This document shows, one piece after another, positions 45,000-54,900 of a DNA stretch of 64,000 bases. Source of the stretch: DASYTH01 sp045806965 (lineage in GTDB: Bacteria; Actinomycetota; Actinomycetes; Mycobacteriales; Pseudonocardiaceae). A program made the position numbers and the translations under genes. The DNA is taken from positions 28,769-92,768 of the forward strand of contig JBJMIG010000018.1 in NCBI GenBank assembly GCA_045806965.1, in the 5' to 3' direction. Below the pieces are notes generated by a model, which was not told the origin of the DNA, did not search any database, and saw only the letters and a list, made by a program, of their open reading frames with translations. The first letter of the stretch is position 1. Each line of letters starts with the position of its first letter.

Positions 45000-45524
45000 A
45001 TGAACGCGGAGCTGGTGCTAGCGGTGCGGGTGCTGGTCGGACTGGTTTTCGGGGTGGCAGCGGTCAGCAAGCTCGGCAGCCGGCGGGGCCTGTCCGCGTT
45101 CGCCATGTCGCTGACCCGGCTCGGGCCTCGGCCGGTTCGCGGCTGGTTCGCGGTCGCGGTCGGCACCGCGGTCACCGAGCTCACCGTGGCGATTCTCGTT
45201 GCCCTGCCGCCAACGTACCGCGTGGGCCTCACGCTGGCGGCCGCGGTTCTGCTCGTCTTCTGTGTGGCGATCGGATACTCCATCCGACGGGAGCGGCGCA
45301 TCGAGTGCCGCTGCTTCGGCGGTTCCGGAGCGGTCCTCGGCCGCCCGCATCTGATCCGCAACACGATTCTCGCCGTTCTCGCGAGCGCCGGGGCGATTGT
45401 CCACTCCGCCGCACCGGCCGATTTTCAAGCCACGGCGGCGGCCGTGCTCATCGGCGCGTTCGCCGGCGCCGTCGCCATCTACTGGGACGCGCTCACCACG
45501 ACGGTGGGCCTCGCGCGCCGCTGA
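45000..45524 (+). CDS. MauE/DoxX-like redox-associated membrane protein
   Basis: 174 residues with four hydrophobic segments and the CxCFG motif of the MauE group (IECRCFGGSG near residue 103). MauE proteins act with thioredoxin-like MauD in disulfide formation of exported proteins. RBS AGGAG is four bases from the second of two adjacent ATGs. The following gene is a membrane-anchored thioredoxin, reproducing the MauE-MauD pairing. Here it would oxidise the exported four-Cys peptide. Confidence 0.85.
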   Translation: MNAELVLAVRVLVGLVFGVAAVSKLGSRRGLSAFAMSLTRLGPRPVRGWFAVAVGTAVTELTVAILVALPPTYRVGLTLAAAVLLVFCVAIGYSIRRERRIECRCFGGSGAVLGRPHLIRNTILAVLASAGAIVHSAAPADFQATAAAVLIGAFAGAVAIYWDALTTTVGLARR

Positions 45525-45541
45525 TTCCTGAAAGGTCGACC

Positions 45542-46048
45542 ATGCCGATTCTGATCGCCGTCGTGGCGATATTGACCGTGCTCACCGTGGTGAACCTGCT
45601 GCTGTCCTCGGCGATCATTCGGATGCTCAACGACCCGGACCGCGGTGGCGGCCACCGGCCAGAGCTTCCCCGGGTGGGAGTGGTCGTCGGGGAGTTCACG
45701 GCGACCGACACCGGGGGCGCAGCGGTCACCGACCGCGACCTCGACGACGAGGTCCTCGTGGCGTTCCTCTCGCCGACCTGCGCTCCCTGCCAGGCGATCA
45801 CGCCCGGGCTCGCCGAGCGGGCGGAGCCGACCGTGGCGTTCATCGTCGACGACGACCGCGCGGCGGCCGTGGAATACGCGGCCGGGCTGGGCTCGACGAG
45901 GGCCGCCCTGGTCGAGCCGAACAGCGCGGCGGCCACTGCGTTCGGGTTCACCGGCGCCACGCCCACGCTCGTCCGGGTGGAACACGGCGTGATCACGGCC
46001 GCCGGGCACACCCTCGAAGCCGTCCAGGTTTCCGAGCCGGCGCGGTAG
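45542..46048 (+). CDS. Membrane-anchored thioredoxin-like protein (MauD/TlpA type)
   Basis: 168 residues starting MPILIAVVAI. One N-terminal transmembrane helix (about 3-25) tethers a thioredoxin fold. The active site CAPC sits in LSPTCAPCQAITPG near residue 82. A cis-Pro follows in TGATPTLVRV. It is likely to act outside the membrane as the oxidase or isomerase partner of the MauE-like protein. Spacing is 17 bp from mauE and 6 bp to the ABC gene. Confidence 0.85.
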   Translation: MPILIAVVAILTVLTVVNLLLSSAIIRMLNDPDRGGGHRPELPRVGVVVGEFTATDTGGAAVTDRDLDDEVLVAFLSPTCAPCQAITPGLAERAEPTVAFIVDDDRAAAVEYAAGLGSTRAALVEPNSAAATAFGFTGATPTLVRVEHGVITAAGHTLEAVQVSEPAR

Positions 46049-46054
46049 CGGGCG

Positions 46055-47854
46055 ATGAGCGTCTGGCGTGCCGCGTGGGCGGCGCTAGCGATCACGTGGC
46101 GGGCCTCGCGGTGGGCCACCGGGTGGACGCTCGTGCTGACCGTGCTGACCGGCGCGGTTCCGGCGGTGTCGGCCTGGCTGGGCAAGCTGCTGTTCGACGA
46201 GTTGGCAAGGGGCAGCGCGGCGGCGAGCGATCGGGTAGTGCTGCTGGCCGCGGCGACGGCGACGGCGCTGGCCATGGCGACCGCGGCAGGGTTGGCCTCG
46301 AGCTACTGCGGCTCGATCATCCGGGCGCGGGCGGTGATCGAGGCAGAGGACCGGCTGACCGGCGCGGTCGGCGCATTGCCTGGCCTGCGGCTGCTGGAGG
46401 ATCCGGCGTTCCTCGACCGGGTTCGGTTGGCGGAGCTGGGAGTGCACGAAGCGCCGCCCGCCGTGCTCGCGTTCGGGCAGGAGGCGGCGCGAGCGGTCAT
46501 CGCGCTGCTGTCCTTCGGCGGGGCGGTGTTGCTGGTGTGGCCGCCGATGGCGCTGCTGCTCGCCTCGTCACTGGTGCCGGCCGCGGTCTCCCATCTGGCC
46601 CTGTCTCGGCTGCGGGTGCGGGAGAACGAGGCGATCACGGCCACCCAGCGGCAGCGCTTCCTGTTCCGCTCGCTGTCCTCGGATACTCGTGCCGCCAAGG
46701 AGATCCGGCTGTTCGGGCTGGCCGGGCTCTTCCGGTCGCGGATGCTCGCGGCGGTGCGGACGGCCGCGGACAGCGAATGCGCGGTGCACCGCACGAGCGC
46801 GCGCACCGGCATCGGCCTGACCATGGTGTCGGCCGTGGTGTCCGGGCTGGCGCTGGTGATCACCGGCACCCGCGCAGTCCGCGGCGAGTTGAGCATCGGC
46901 GACGTCACGCTGTTCACCGCCGCGGTCGCGGGCATCCAGTCCACCGTGGGAGCATCACTCACCCAGCTCGGCAGGACCAGCGGGTCGCTGCGACTGTTCG
47001 AGCACTACCTCGCCGTGGTCGGCACGCCGAGCGACCTGCCGACGGGGTCGAAGCCGGTGCCGCCGCTGCGGGTCGGGATCGAGGTGAGGGACGTGTGGTT
47101 CCGCTACGACGAGGACGGCCCGCCGGTGCTGCGCGGGGTCAGCCTGACGATCCCGTGCGGGGCCGCGGTCGGCGTGGTCGGGGTGAACGGCACCGGCAAG
47201 TCCACGTTGGTCAAGCTGCTGTGCCGGTTCTACGACCCGGATCAGGGCCGGATCCTGTGGGACGGTGTGGACATCCGCGAGTTCGACATCGCGGCACTGC
47301 GGCGGCGGCTCGGCGCGACGTTCCAGGACTTCACCAGCTACGACCTGACCGCAGCGGACAACGTCGGCATCGGCGACGTCGAGCGGCTGACCGACCTCGA
47401 CGCGATCCGGTCGGCCGCGCGGCTGGCCGAGGTGGACGACACCCTGGCGGGACTCCCCCGCGGCTACGAAACCCTGCTGTCCCGGGCGTTCCTGGACGCC
47501 GACGAGCACGCCGGCACGGCGCTGTCCGGCGGGCAGTGGCAGCGGGTCGCCCTCGCCCGCGCGCTGCTGCGGGACCGCGCCGACCTGCTGATCCTCGACG
47601 AGCCCAGCTCCGGCCTCGACGCCGACGCCGAGGTCCGAATCCATCAGGCACTGCGCACGCACCGGGCGGGGCGGACCAGCCTGCTGATCTCGCACCGGCT
47701 CTCCGCCTTGCGGGAGGCCGACCACATCGTCGTGCTCGAGGCGGGCGAGGTAATCGAGCGCGGCACCCACGATGTGCTGATGGCCGCCCGCGGTGAGTAC
47801 GCACGGTTGTTCGGCTTGCAGGCCAAGGGATACGCGTTGGCGGAGGCGCGATGA
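46055..47854 (+). CDS. ABC exporter, fused permease-ATPase
   Basis: 599 residues. About six transmembrane helices occupy residues 15-325. The nucleotide-binding domain follows, with Walker A GVNGTGKSTLVKLL, Q-loop FQDF, signature LSGGQWQRVALARALL, Walker B DLLILDEPSSGLD and H-loop LISHRLS. No N-terminal C39 peptidase domain is present, so leader removal must be done by another enzyme. The downstream signal peptidase is the obvious candidate. It is the probable exporter of the Cys-rich peptide. Confidence 0.88.
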   Translation: MSVWRAAWAALAITWRASRWATGWTLVLTVLTGAVPAVSAWLGKLLFDELARGSAAASDRVVLLAAATATALAMATAAGLASSYCGSIIRARAVIEAEDRLTGAVGALPGLRLLEDPAFLDRVRLAELGVHEAPPAVLAFGQEAARAVIALLSFGGAVLLVWPPMALLLASSLVPAAVSHLALSRLRVRENEAITATQRQRFLFRSLSSDTRAAKEIRLFGLAGLFRSRMLAAVRTAADSECAVHRTSARTGIGLTMVSAVVSGLALVITGTRAVRGELSIGDVTLFTAAVAGIQSTVGASLTQLGRTSGSLRLFEHYLAVVGTPSDLPTGSKPVPPLRVGIEVRDVWFRYDEDGPPVLRGVSLTIPCGAAVGVVGVNGTGKSTLVKLLCRFYDPDQGRILWDGVDIREFDIAALRRRLGATFQDFTSYDLTAADNVGIGDVERLTDLDAIRSAARLAEVDDTLAGLPRGYETLLSRAFLDADEHAGTALSGGQWQRVALARALLRDRADLLILDEPSSGLDADAEVRIHQALRTHRAGRTSLLISHRLSALREADHIVVLEAGEVIERGTHDVLMAARGEYARLFGLQAKGYALAEAR

Positions 47855-48252
47855 CGGTGCTGGTCGGGGTGGGGTTGGTTGTCCTGGTCGCCGCGGTGGT
47901 GGGGTGGCGGCGGTACACCGTCGCCCGGGTCTGTGGGCAGAGCATGTCACCGACCTATGTGGACGGTGAACGCGTGCTTGCCCTGCGGCGGAGGCACTAC
48001 CGGAACGGGGACGTCATAGTGTTCCGGCCGGCTGGCCAGCTGGTGATGCGGGGCGACCCCGCGTGGCGGATCAAACGGGTGACCGCCGTCGCTGGTGATC
48101 CGGTGCCGGAGTGGTTGTCGGGCAAGGAAACCACGGTGCCGCGAGGCCACGTGGTCGTGGTAGGCGACAACGCGCGCAGCCAGGATTCCCGGCAGCTGGG
48201 CTATGTCGGCACGGCACACGTGGCCGGTGTCGTGGTCCGCCGGTTGGGGTAG
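47851..48252 (+). CDS. S26-family type I signal peptidase
   Basis: 133 residues, shorter than housekeeping LepB. One N-terminal transmembrane helix is followed by the nucleophile motif GQSMSPT, the general-base lysine in WRIKRVTAVAGD and the box GDNARSQDSRQLG. The ATG overlaps the exporter stop (ATGA), so it is coupled to export and likely cleaves the peptide leader near KAGA. Confidence 0.88.
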   Translation: MTVLVGVGLVVLVAAVVGWRRYTVARVCGQSMSPTYVDGERVLALRRRHYRNGDVIVFRPAGQLVMRGDPAWRIKRVTAVAGDPVPEWLSGKETTVPRGHVVVVGDNARSQDSRQLGYVGTAHVAGVVVRRLG

Positions 48253-48609
48253 AGCCTGGTTCTCCCCATCCGCATCGCTGATCAACTGGTGATGTGCCTG
48301 TGGGACCGTGCCCCAGGATCCGGCCAGGTGCCCATCCCGGACGCCGGGATTCCGAGGAGAGCGATGTGAGGGCTTTCGACGGGTAGTGATCGGACTGACC
48401 GCGATCGTGATCGGATTGGCCGTCAGCCCTCGCACTCCACGCGCAGGCACACCTTTGGCACTCCGTCCAGGTGGTGGCGCGCCGCGGTGGGCACACGGGA
48501 CTGCCCGGATCACCGCCGGCCGGGCCAACGCTGAGCCGGGCCGAGGTGTGGGCACCCGGCCGGCGACGTCTTCACGCTGTTGTGGCGGATCCTGGCCTGG
48601 GTCGGGCTG
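48253..48609. other. Downstream flank of the peptide operon, no recognised gene
   Basis: Plus-strand frames show a short hydrophobic stretch (VIGLTAIVIGLAVS) and LWRILAWVGLL-like text in separate frames. This is possibly a lost small membrane protein. Nothing can be assigned. Confidence 0.35.
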
Positions 48610-49323
48610 TTACCTGCGGCAGAATGCGCGCCGCCTGGACAGCATCGCCGCCGATCTCCTGCGTGCGGAACAGCTCCTCGCCTTGGGAATGCCCGTGTCG
48701 CGCCACCCCGTGACCGGCGGAACCGCCGTGGTCATCAAGCGCGACGTCAACCCGCGCACATACAAGAACTTCAGCAGCGACCGCAGCTCAGCCACCCGCC
48801 CCTTGGCCGAGCCGACGCTGACGCGTTCGCTCTCGCGCAGCAGGAACGACACCACCTGCGCCCCGCCCAACGCCCCGAATTCGATGCGGCCGTCGGCCAG
48901 GTGCTGCTGCAGGAACCGACGGGCGAGAGTCTCGTATCGGATGATCGTCGCCTCGGCCAGGCCCCGCTCCGTCACGAGCCACCCGCGGTAGTCGACCAGC
49001 AGCCTCTCCAGCGCCGATTCCGGCCTGGACGGTTCTCCGATCACCCTCTCGCTGCGCAGGAACGCCAGCAACGGTTCGAAACTCCCGACACTTGGAACCT
49101 TTCGCCGACCCAACGCCAGGAAATCGTTGCGGAACTCGGCGATCACCGCCAGAGACAACTGGCCCGGTTGCACGTCGTGTTCCTGCATCCACCGGCCCAG
49201 CGCGCCGACGTCCTTCAACATGTTGCGGACCGTCAGGGCCGAATACCCCTGCTCCGACAAGCTCATTCGGAAACCCGACACAAACGGCCCCATCCAACCG
49301 GGCTTCCTCCTCGTCCCAGACAT
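48610..49323 (-). pseudogene. Tyrosine recombinase/integrase, C-terminally truncated
   Basis: 237 residues starting MSGTRRKPGWMGPFVSGFRM behind GGAGG. It has the SAM-like core-binding region (SALTVRNMLKDVGALGRWMQ) and a second similar block (LAEATIIRYETLARRFLQQH, LLKFLYVRGLTSRL, then VPPVTGWRDTGIPK). The frame ends at about 48610, before the catalytic R-H-R-Y region. It marks the right border of the peptide operon, mirroring the truncated integrase on the left. Confidence 0.75.
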
Positions 49324-49595
49324 GACCTCGCCTCCGTCCCGGAGCACCCTGCTCCGACACCAGAAGCGTCAACCTGGGCCAGGAACTATGCCGGGTCGGT
49401 GACGCAAAAGTGTTTGCGTTGGGGACGGTGATCGGATAGATCTTGCGGCCGGAGCCCCTGTCGACAGATCGAGGGGCCACGACACCGAGAGGAGGGATAA
49501 GCCCCATGATCCCCATGATCACTGCGCTGGTGTCCTCCCGGGGCGCGGACCGCGTCTGACCCCGGAACGGACAGGCGCCTTCACTGGAGCGTGCC

Positions 49596-50540
49596 TTGAC
49601 CGTGGAACAGAACGACCTGACCATGCGCCCCATCGCCGGGCGCGAAGAACTCAACCTCTTCTCCCGACTGCCCTACGTCCTCAACGAGGAACTGGAAGAC
49701 GACCTCGCCGCCGGCCGTCGCCGGCCGGAATGGATGTGGGTCGCCCTTCGCGGCGACCACCTGCTGGCCAGGGTCGCCTGGTGGGGCCGGACCGGCGACG
49801 ACACACCATTCCTCTTGGACGTTTTCGACATCGACGACAACAACGCGAACCGGGTGGACATCGGCGTGCGGCTGCTGCAGACCGCCATGGCCGAAGTCGT
49901 CCCAGCAGGCACCCGTCCACCCGAGTACAACCGTGACGTCCCACCCGATTGGCGCGAGGGCGAGACGACCAGGCGCGTCGTCGAGGACCGCATGGTCGCC
50001 CTGGAACGCACCGGTGCCCGCCTGTTCGTCGAACGACTGCGTTTCCAGTGGCGCCCCGGGACACCGATCCCCGAGCCGAGAGGGCGCGTGGTGTTCCGGC
50101 CCGTCCGCGACACCGAAGAAATCCTCACCCTGATGACCCTGGTCCTCGACGGGACGCTGGACGCACACAGAAGGCACCGCTTGACCCAGACGTCCGCCCG
50201 CCAGGCGGCGATCAGACACTACGAGAACGAACTCGCGCACTACTGCAGCCCACGGGACTGGTGGCGGATCGCGACGCTGCCGGACGGCGAGCCAGTAGGG
50301 TTCATCACCCCCGCCCGCAACGACTACAACCCCATCATCGCCTACCTCGCCGTCCTGCCCGAACACCGAGGCAACGGCTACATCGACAACATCCTCGCCG
50401 AAGGCACCCGCATCCTCAGCGCGCAGAACGTCCCGCGCATCCGGGCGGACACGGACCTCGGCAACACCCCCACGGCGAACGCCTTCCAACGCGCCGGATA
50501 CATCAACTTCGAACGCGCGATCAACATGACCTGGCACTGA
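49596..50540 (+). CDS. GNAT-family N-acetyltransferase
   Basis: 314 residues. The C-terminal half is a GNAT fold with the acetyl-CoA loop VLPEHRGNGYIDNIL and a late ANAFQRAGYINFERAI. The N-terminal half is a degenerate GNAT-like domain, as in tandem GNATs. The start is TTG at 49596 or GTG two codons on. The substrate is unknown. Mobile-element debris surrounds it. Confidence 0.82.
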   Translation: MTVEQNDLTMRPIAGREELNLFSRLPYVLNEELEDDLAAGRRRPEWMWVALRGDHLLARVAWWGRTGDDTPFLLDVFDIDDNNANRVDIGVRLLQTAMAEVVPAGTRPPEYNRDVPPDWREGETTRRVVEDRMVALERTGARLFVERLRFQWRPGTPIPEPRGRVVFRPVRDTEEILTLMTLVLDGTLDAHRRHRLTQTSARQAAIRHYENELAHYCSPRDWWRIATLPDGEPVGFITPARNDYNPIIAYLAVLPEHRGNGYIDNILAEGTRILSAQNVPRIRADTDLGNTPTANAFQRAGYINFERAINMTWH

Positions 50541-50738
50541 TCAACGCGCCCTCGATGCCATCACGCCGCCGTCCACAGCACCAGGCCGCTACCAACCCAA
50601 CGACAAACTGCTGGCCTTCCTCGAAAGCCTGTGACTATGCCGACCCCCGCACCCACCCCACCCGCCAGACCCCCACCACCGCAACACTTCTCGCCTTCAC
50701 ACCACCACACGCTCGGCATAGCCGCAGCGTCGGAATAG

Positions 50739-50770
50739 GTCGACCTATGCCGAACTCGGCATAGGTCGAC
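50739..50770. repeat. 15-bp-arm inverted repeat at an IS21 fragment junction
   Basis: gtcgacctatgccga and tcggcataggtcgac (50739-50753 and 50756-50770) are perfect complements two bases apart. The same ctatgccg/cggcatag core recurs near 50636 and 50712. The right arm runs straight into the IstB-like fragment. Repeated terminal motifs are typical of IS21-like ends, so this may be a scar of such an element. Confidence 0.6.
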
Positions 50771-51000
50771 GACATCGGACTCCTGCCAGTCAGCCCGGAC
50801 GCCGCCGAAGGCTTCTACCGCCTCGTCGACGCCGCCTACGAACGCCGAGCGCTGGCCGTCTCCAGCAACCTGCACCCGTCCGGATTCGACGAGATCATGC
50901 CCAAAACCCTGGCCACCGCCACCGTCGACCGGCTCCTACACCACGCCCACATCGTGGTCTGTCCCAGGGCCGGAAACCGCCTGCCTGTCAGGTGGTCCTG
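50766..51000 (+). pseudogene. IstB-like (IS21 helper ATPase) C-terminal fragment
   Basis: The plus strand reads VDDIGLLPVSPDAAEGFYRL, then YERRALAVSSNLHPSGFDEI and TLATATVDRLLHHAHIVV. This is the Walker B-to-end part of IstB helpers. The P-loop half and the partner istA gene are absent. Confidence 0.82.
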
Positions 51001-51189
51001 CACCCGGGGGGCCTCTGCGGAGTGGGGGAGGCTGGTGGCGGTCAACGAGCCGTCGCCGGGGACGTGCCGCATGCCCCAGTCCTGCAGAAGGCAGCGCTGC
51101 AGCGAGTGTTGGACTTCTGCACGCACACCGCGCACGCCACCGCTCGCCTCCTGTCCCCTCGCCGCGAGCACATTCAGCTCGATCCGCCG

Positions 51190-51410
51190 GCCTCCGGTGT
51201 GGCCCAGTGAACCACCGTCCGACGTCTCCGCGGCGCTGGCCTGGTTCGACGCAGAACACCCCGCCTTGATATCCGCGCAGCAGCTCGCCGCCGGCCACCA
51301 CGACTGGCACCTTGCCGTGTGGCAACTGGCCTGGACCATGCATACTTTCCAACTGCAGCGGGGATTTCGCCACGACCTGCCCGGCGTGTGGCGCACCGGT
51401 GACGACTTCG
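51190..51410 (+). pseudogene. TPR-region fragment of an AfsR-like regulator
   Basis: The plus strand gives AALAWFDAEHPALISAQQLA, then WHLAVWQLAWTMHTFQLQRG and LPGVWRTG. This is the NB-ARC-regulator TPR entry (ALAWFdaEhpaLl...vWqLaw.l..f..rrG...dd..vW). It is an isolated piece, with no start and no ATPase domain. Confidence 0.65.
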
Positions 51411-51570
51411 GTCGGCGCGATCGTGGCTCGATCGCCGCGTGACCCCTGCCGCGGTACCGAGCGAGGAGCTTGCTGACCCACCCCGGCGAGACGCTGTAGG
51501 CGCGGGCCACCTCCGCTTGAGACCGGCCCTCGACAACGACCGCAGTGATCACCAGACGAGCTTTCGACAT
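51380..51570 (-). pseudogene. IS481-family transposase, N-terminal fragment
   Basis: It starts at ATG 51570 with SKARLVITAVVVEGRSQAEV, then the helix-turn-helix ARAYSVSPGWVSKLLARYRG and EPRSRRPKSSP. This is the classic IS481 opening. The DDE core is absent and the sequence runs into unrelated DNA at about 51385. Confidence 0.8.
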
Positions 51571-51980
51571 CCCGAACACTCGGGTAGTCGATCTTCCGAT
51601 GTCTTGAGACACCCGTTTCCTATGTCCTGAAACAGGACACTGCCGGGGGAACTCGGCCTGATGAGGCATTTTGGTCTCTGCCAGCGATCTTGGAAGGATC
51701 GCGTGCCCATGGGTTGTGCCATGCGTGGCGGGGCACCGGTTCCGGACCACAAAGAGTCAGCCGCCAGGCTGGCCAGGTAGACCGAGATGTGGCAGGGCGT
51801 ACTGGCAGTTCGCCTACGACCTGCCGCGCTTTCGCCGGTCCGGCGGATCTGGCGCGGATGCGTCAGGATCACGGTCGAGCCCGAGGCGGCCATCCCGCGC
51901 AGCGCGGAGAGCGAAACAACCCCGCTCGCTCCGCCCCGGGATTCGACCGCCGGATCTGGGCGGCCGGGGGTCTGCTGGAG
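51571..51980. other. Spacer after the IS481 fragment, no gene recognised
   Basis: Open frames on both strands lack family-like content. The left part probably holds the IS481 left end. Confidence 0.4.
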
Positions 51981-54900
51981 CTACTTCCCGACAGGGGTCG
52001 ACACCCGGCCCAGTTCCGCGCGGAGTCGGGACAGTTCGGTTCGGTAGTGAGCGACGTTGTCGAGCTTGACCTGTTCGTAGCCTCTGATCAGGTCGGGGAG
52101 TTTGGCCAGTTCGGTGACAGTTGGCGCGGTGGCGGGGTTCAGGCCGGACAGCAAGTCCTCGATCGCGCGGCGGTACTCGGGGATTAGTGCGCGCTCGGTG
52201 CGGCGAACCTCCGAGTGGCCGAAGGGATCGAGGCGGGTGCCGCGTAGGCGACGCATGGCGTACAGGAACCGGAAGAGTGGGCGCCAGGCGCGGCCGAGGG
52301 AGATCTTTCGCCGCAGCCCCAACGCGCGCAGGAGTGGCGGGTGCAGCCGGACCTTGTACCTGGCATCCGGCCCGAACTCGTGGCGGACCGCCCGGTCGAA
52401 GGTCTCGTCGAGGATGAGCCGGGCAACCTCGTACTCGTCCTTGAAGGCCATGAGCTTGTGCAGGTTGACGGCCACCGCCTCGGTCAGCGTCGTGACGCCG
52501 GGCGTCGCGGCATCCTCCGCGGCACGCACCTTGCCCACGAACTCGGCGTACTCCTTGGCATAGGCGCGGTTCTGGTAGGCCAGGAGCTCGGCGACGCGAC
52601 CGGTGACGAGCGCAGCGAGTTCGGGTGCGTCGACGAGCGCAGCCAGGCGTCGCGCTTTGGCGGGGACCTCGGGCGCTTGATGCGCAGCGGTGCCGATGTC
52701 CCGCCGCAGCGCGTCGGGGTCGGCGACGGCCTGGCGCCCACGGCGGAAAGCCTGAACGTTTGTGGCGACCGAGGCACCGTTGAGCGTGATTGCCCGCTCC
52801 AGCGCTGCTTCGGTGACCGGCAACCGTCCTAACTGGAACGCGGCGCCGACGAGGATCATGTTGGCGTACTGCTCGCTCGCGAACAGCTGGTCGGCTAGGC
52901 GCCCGGCGTCGAGCGACACGACTCGAGCCACCGCGCCCTCGAGCCTACCGCGGACGGTTTCCTTGTCCGGGAAGCGGATAGTGGTGTCGGCCGTCATGTG
53001 GCCGGTGGGGACGACGGTGGTGGACAGCACGGCGACGGTTCGGTCCGGAGCGGCGGCTTTGAGGTTGTTCGGATCGGTGCCGACGAGCGAGTCGCAGACC
53101 AGGTACAGGTCACATGAGCCGGCGCTGAGCTTCGCCGACGCCTCTGATGGCTCAGTGGTGATCTGCAGGTCGGAGACCACGGAGCCGCCCATCTGGGCCA
53201 GGCCGGTCTGGTCGAGCGAGCGCACGCACCGGCCGTCGATCGTCGCGGCGGTGCCGATGATCTGTGCGACGGTGACCACCCCGGTGCCGCCGACCCCGGT
53301 GATGCGTATGGCGAGCTCGTCGGCGCACACGGCGGGTGGGGCGGGAAGCGTCGAGACACCGATGTCAGCCGCCACACGCCGTTTCGGACTTCGTGCCGGG
53401 CCCGGGGTGACGGCGACGAACGACGGGCAGTCGCCGTCCATGCAGGCGTAGTCGACGTTGCAGGACGACTGGTGGATGCGGGTCTTGCGGCCGAACTCGG
53501 TGTCGACCGGGTGCACGGACAGGCAGTTGGACTTCGCGCCGCAGTCGCCGCAACCCTCGCAGATGCGTTCGTTGATCATGACGCGCGTTTTGGGGGTGTC
53601 GATCAGTCCACGCTTGCGCTTTCGCCGCTTCGCCGTGGCGCACTCCTGGTCGTGCACCAGCACGGTCACACCGGGAACGCGCGCGAGCTCCTGTTGCAGC
53701 CGCACGATGTCGCCGCGTTCGTGAACCTCGACGCCGGCCGGTAACTGGTACCGGCCCAGTCGGCGTCTGTCCTCTGTGGTCACAACGACTTTTGCGACGC
53801 CCTCGGCCAGCAGCAACCGCGTGAGCCGGTCGATCGGCAGGCCGCCGGCCGGGTCCTGCCCGCCGGTCATGGCGACGGCGTCGTTGTACAGCAGCTTGAA
53901 GGTGATGTTCTCCCCCGCGGCGACCGCGGCCCGGACGGCGAGGCTGCCGGAGTGGATGAACGTGCCGTCGCCGATGTTCTGGATGAAGTGGTCCTCGGCC
54001 AGGAACGGCGCCATGCCGAGCCAGTGCGCGCCCTCGCCACCCATCTGGGTCACGCCCATGACGGCGCCGGTCCGCTTGTCGTCCATGAACAGAACCATGG
54101 CGTGGCAACCGATGCCGCCACCAACGAGCACGTCGTCGGGCACCTTGGTCGACGAGTTGTGCGGGCAGCCCGAACAGAAGTAAGGGGTGCGGTTCAGCAG
54201 CGGCAGACTCACGCGGTCGGGACGCCGGTTGTCCAGCCAGGCGCGCACGGGCGCGATGCCGTGCGCTTCGCCGAGCCGTCGGGCGAGCGCCCTGGCCACC
54301 TGGTCGGCGTCCAGCTCGCCAACCAGGTCGACCAGGGTATGTCCGTCCACATCGGACTTACCAACCACTCGCGGAGCGTTGGTGACGCCGTACAGGATGG
54401 ACTTGATCTCGTTCTCGAGGAAGGGCCGCTTCTCTTCGAGGACGATCACCTCGTCGAGGCCGGCGGCGAACTCGGTGACGACGCGCGGATCCAGCGGCCA
54501 GATCATGCCGATCTTCAGCAGGCGGACGCCGAACCTGGTCAGCGCCTCGTCGTCGAGCCCGAGCAGCCGCAGTGCCCCGCGGACGTCCAGATAGGTCTTA
54601 CCGGCGGCCACGATCCCGATGCGGTCGGCCGCGGAACGGGTCACGACACGGTCGAGCCGGTTGACGCGCGCGTACTCGACGGCCAGAGGCACGCGCTGGG
54701 ACAACATGCTGCGCTCGAGTGTGAGCGCGCGCGGCGGCGCGAGGTAGATGTCAGGGCAGTGCTGGGGAATCAGGGCACCATAGGTCGGGTCGACCCGGTC
54801 GGGGTGAACGGTAACCGTGCGGGCGCCGTCGGCGACCGCGGTCACGATCTTGAGCGCCGACCACAACCCGGTGAGCCGGGACAGGAACGGCGCGTGGACG

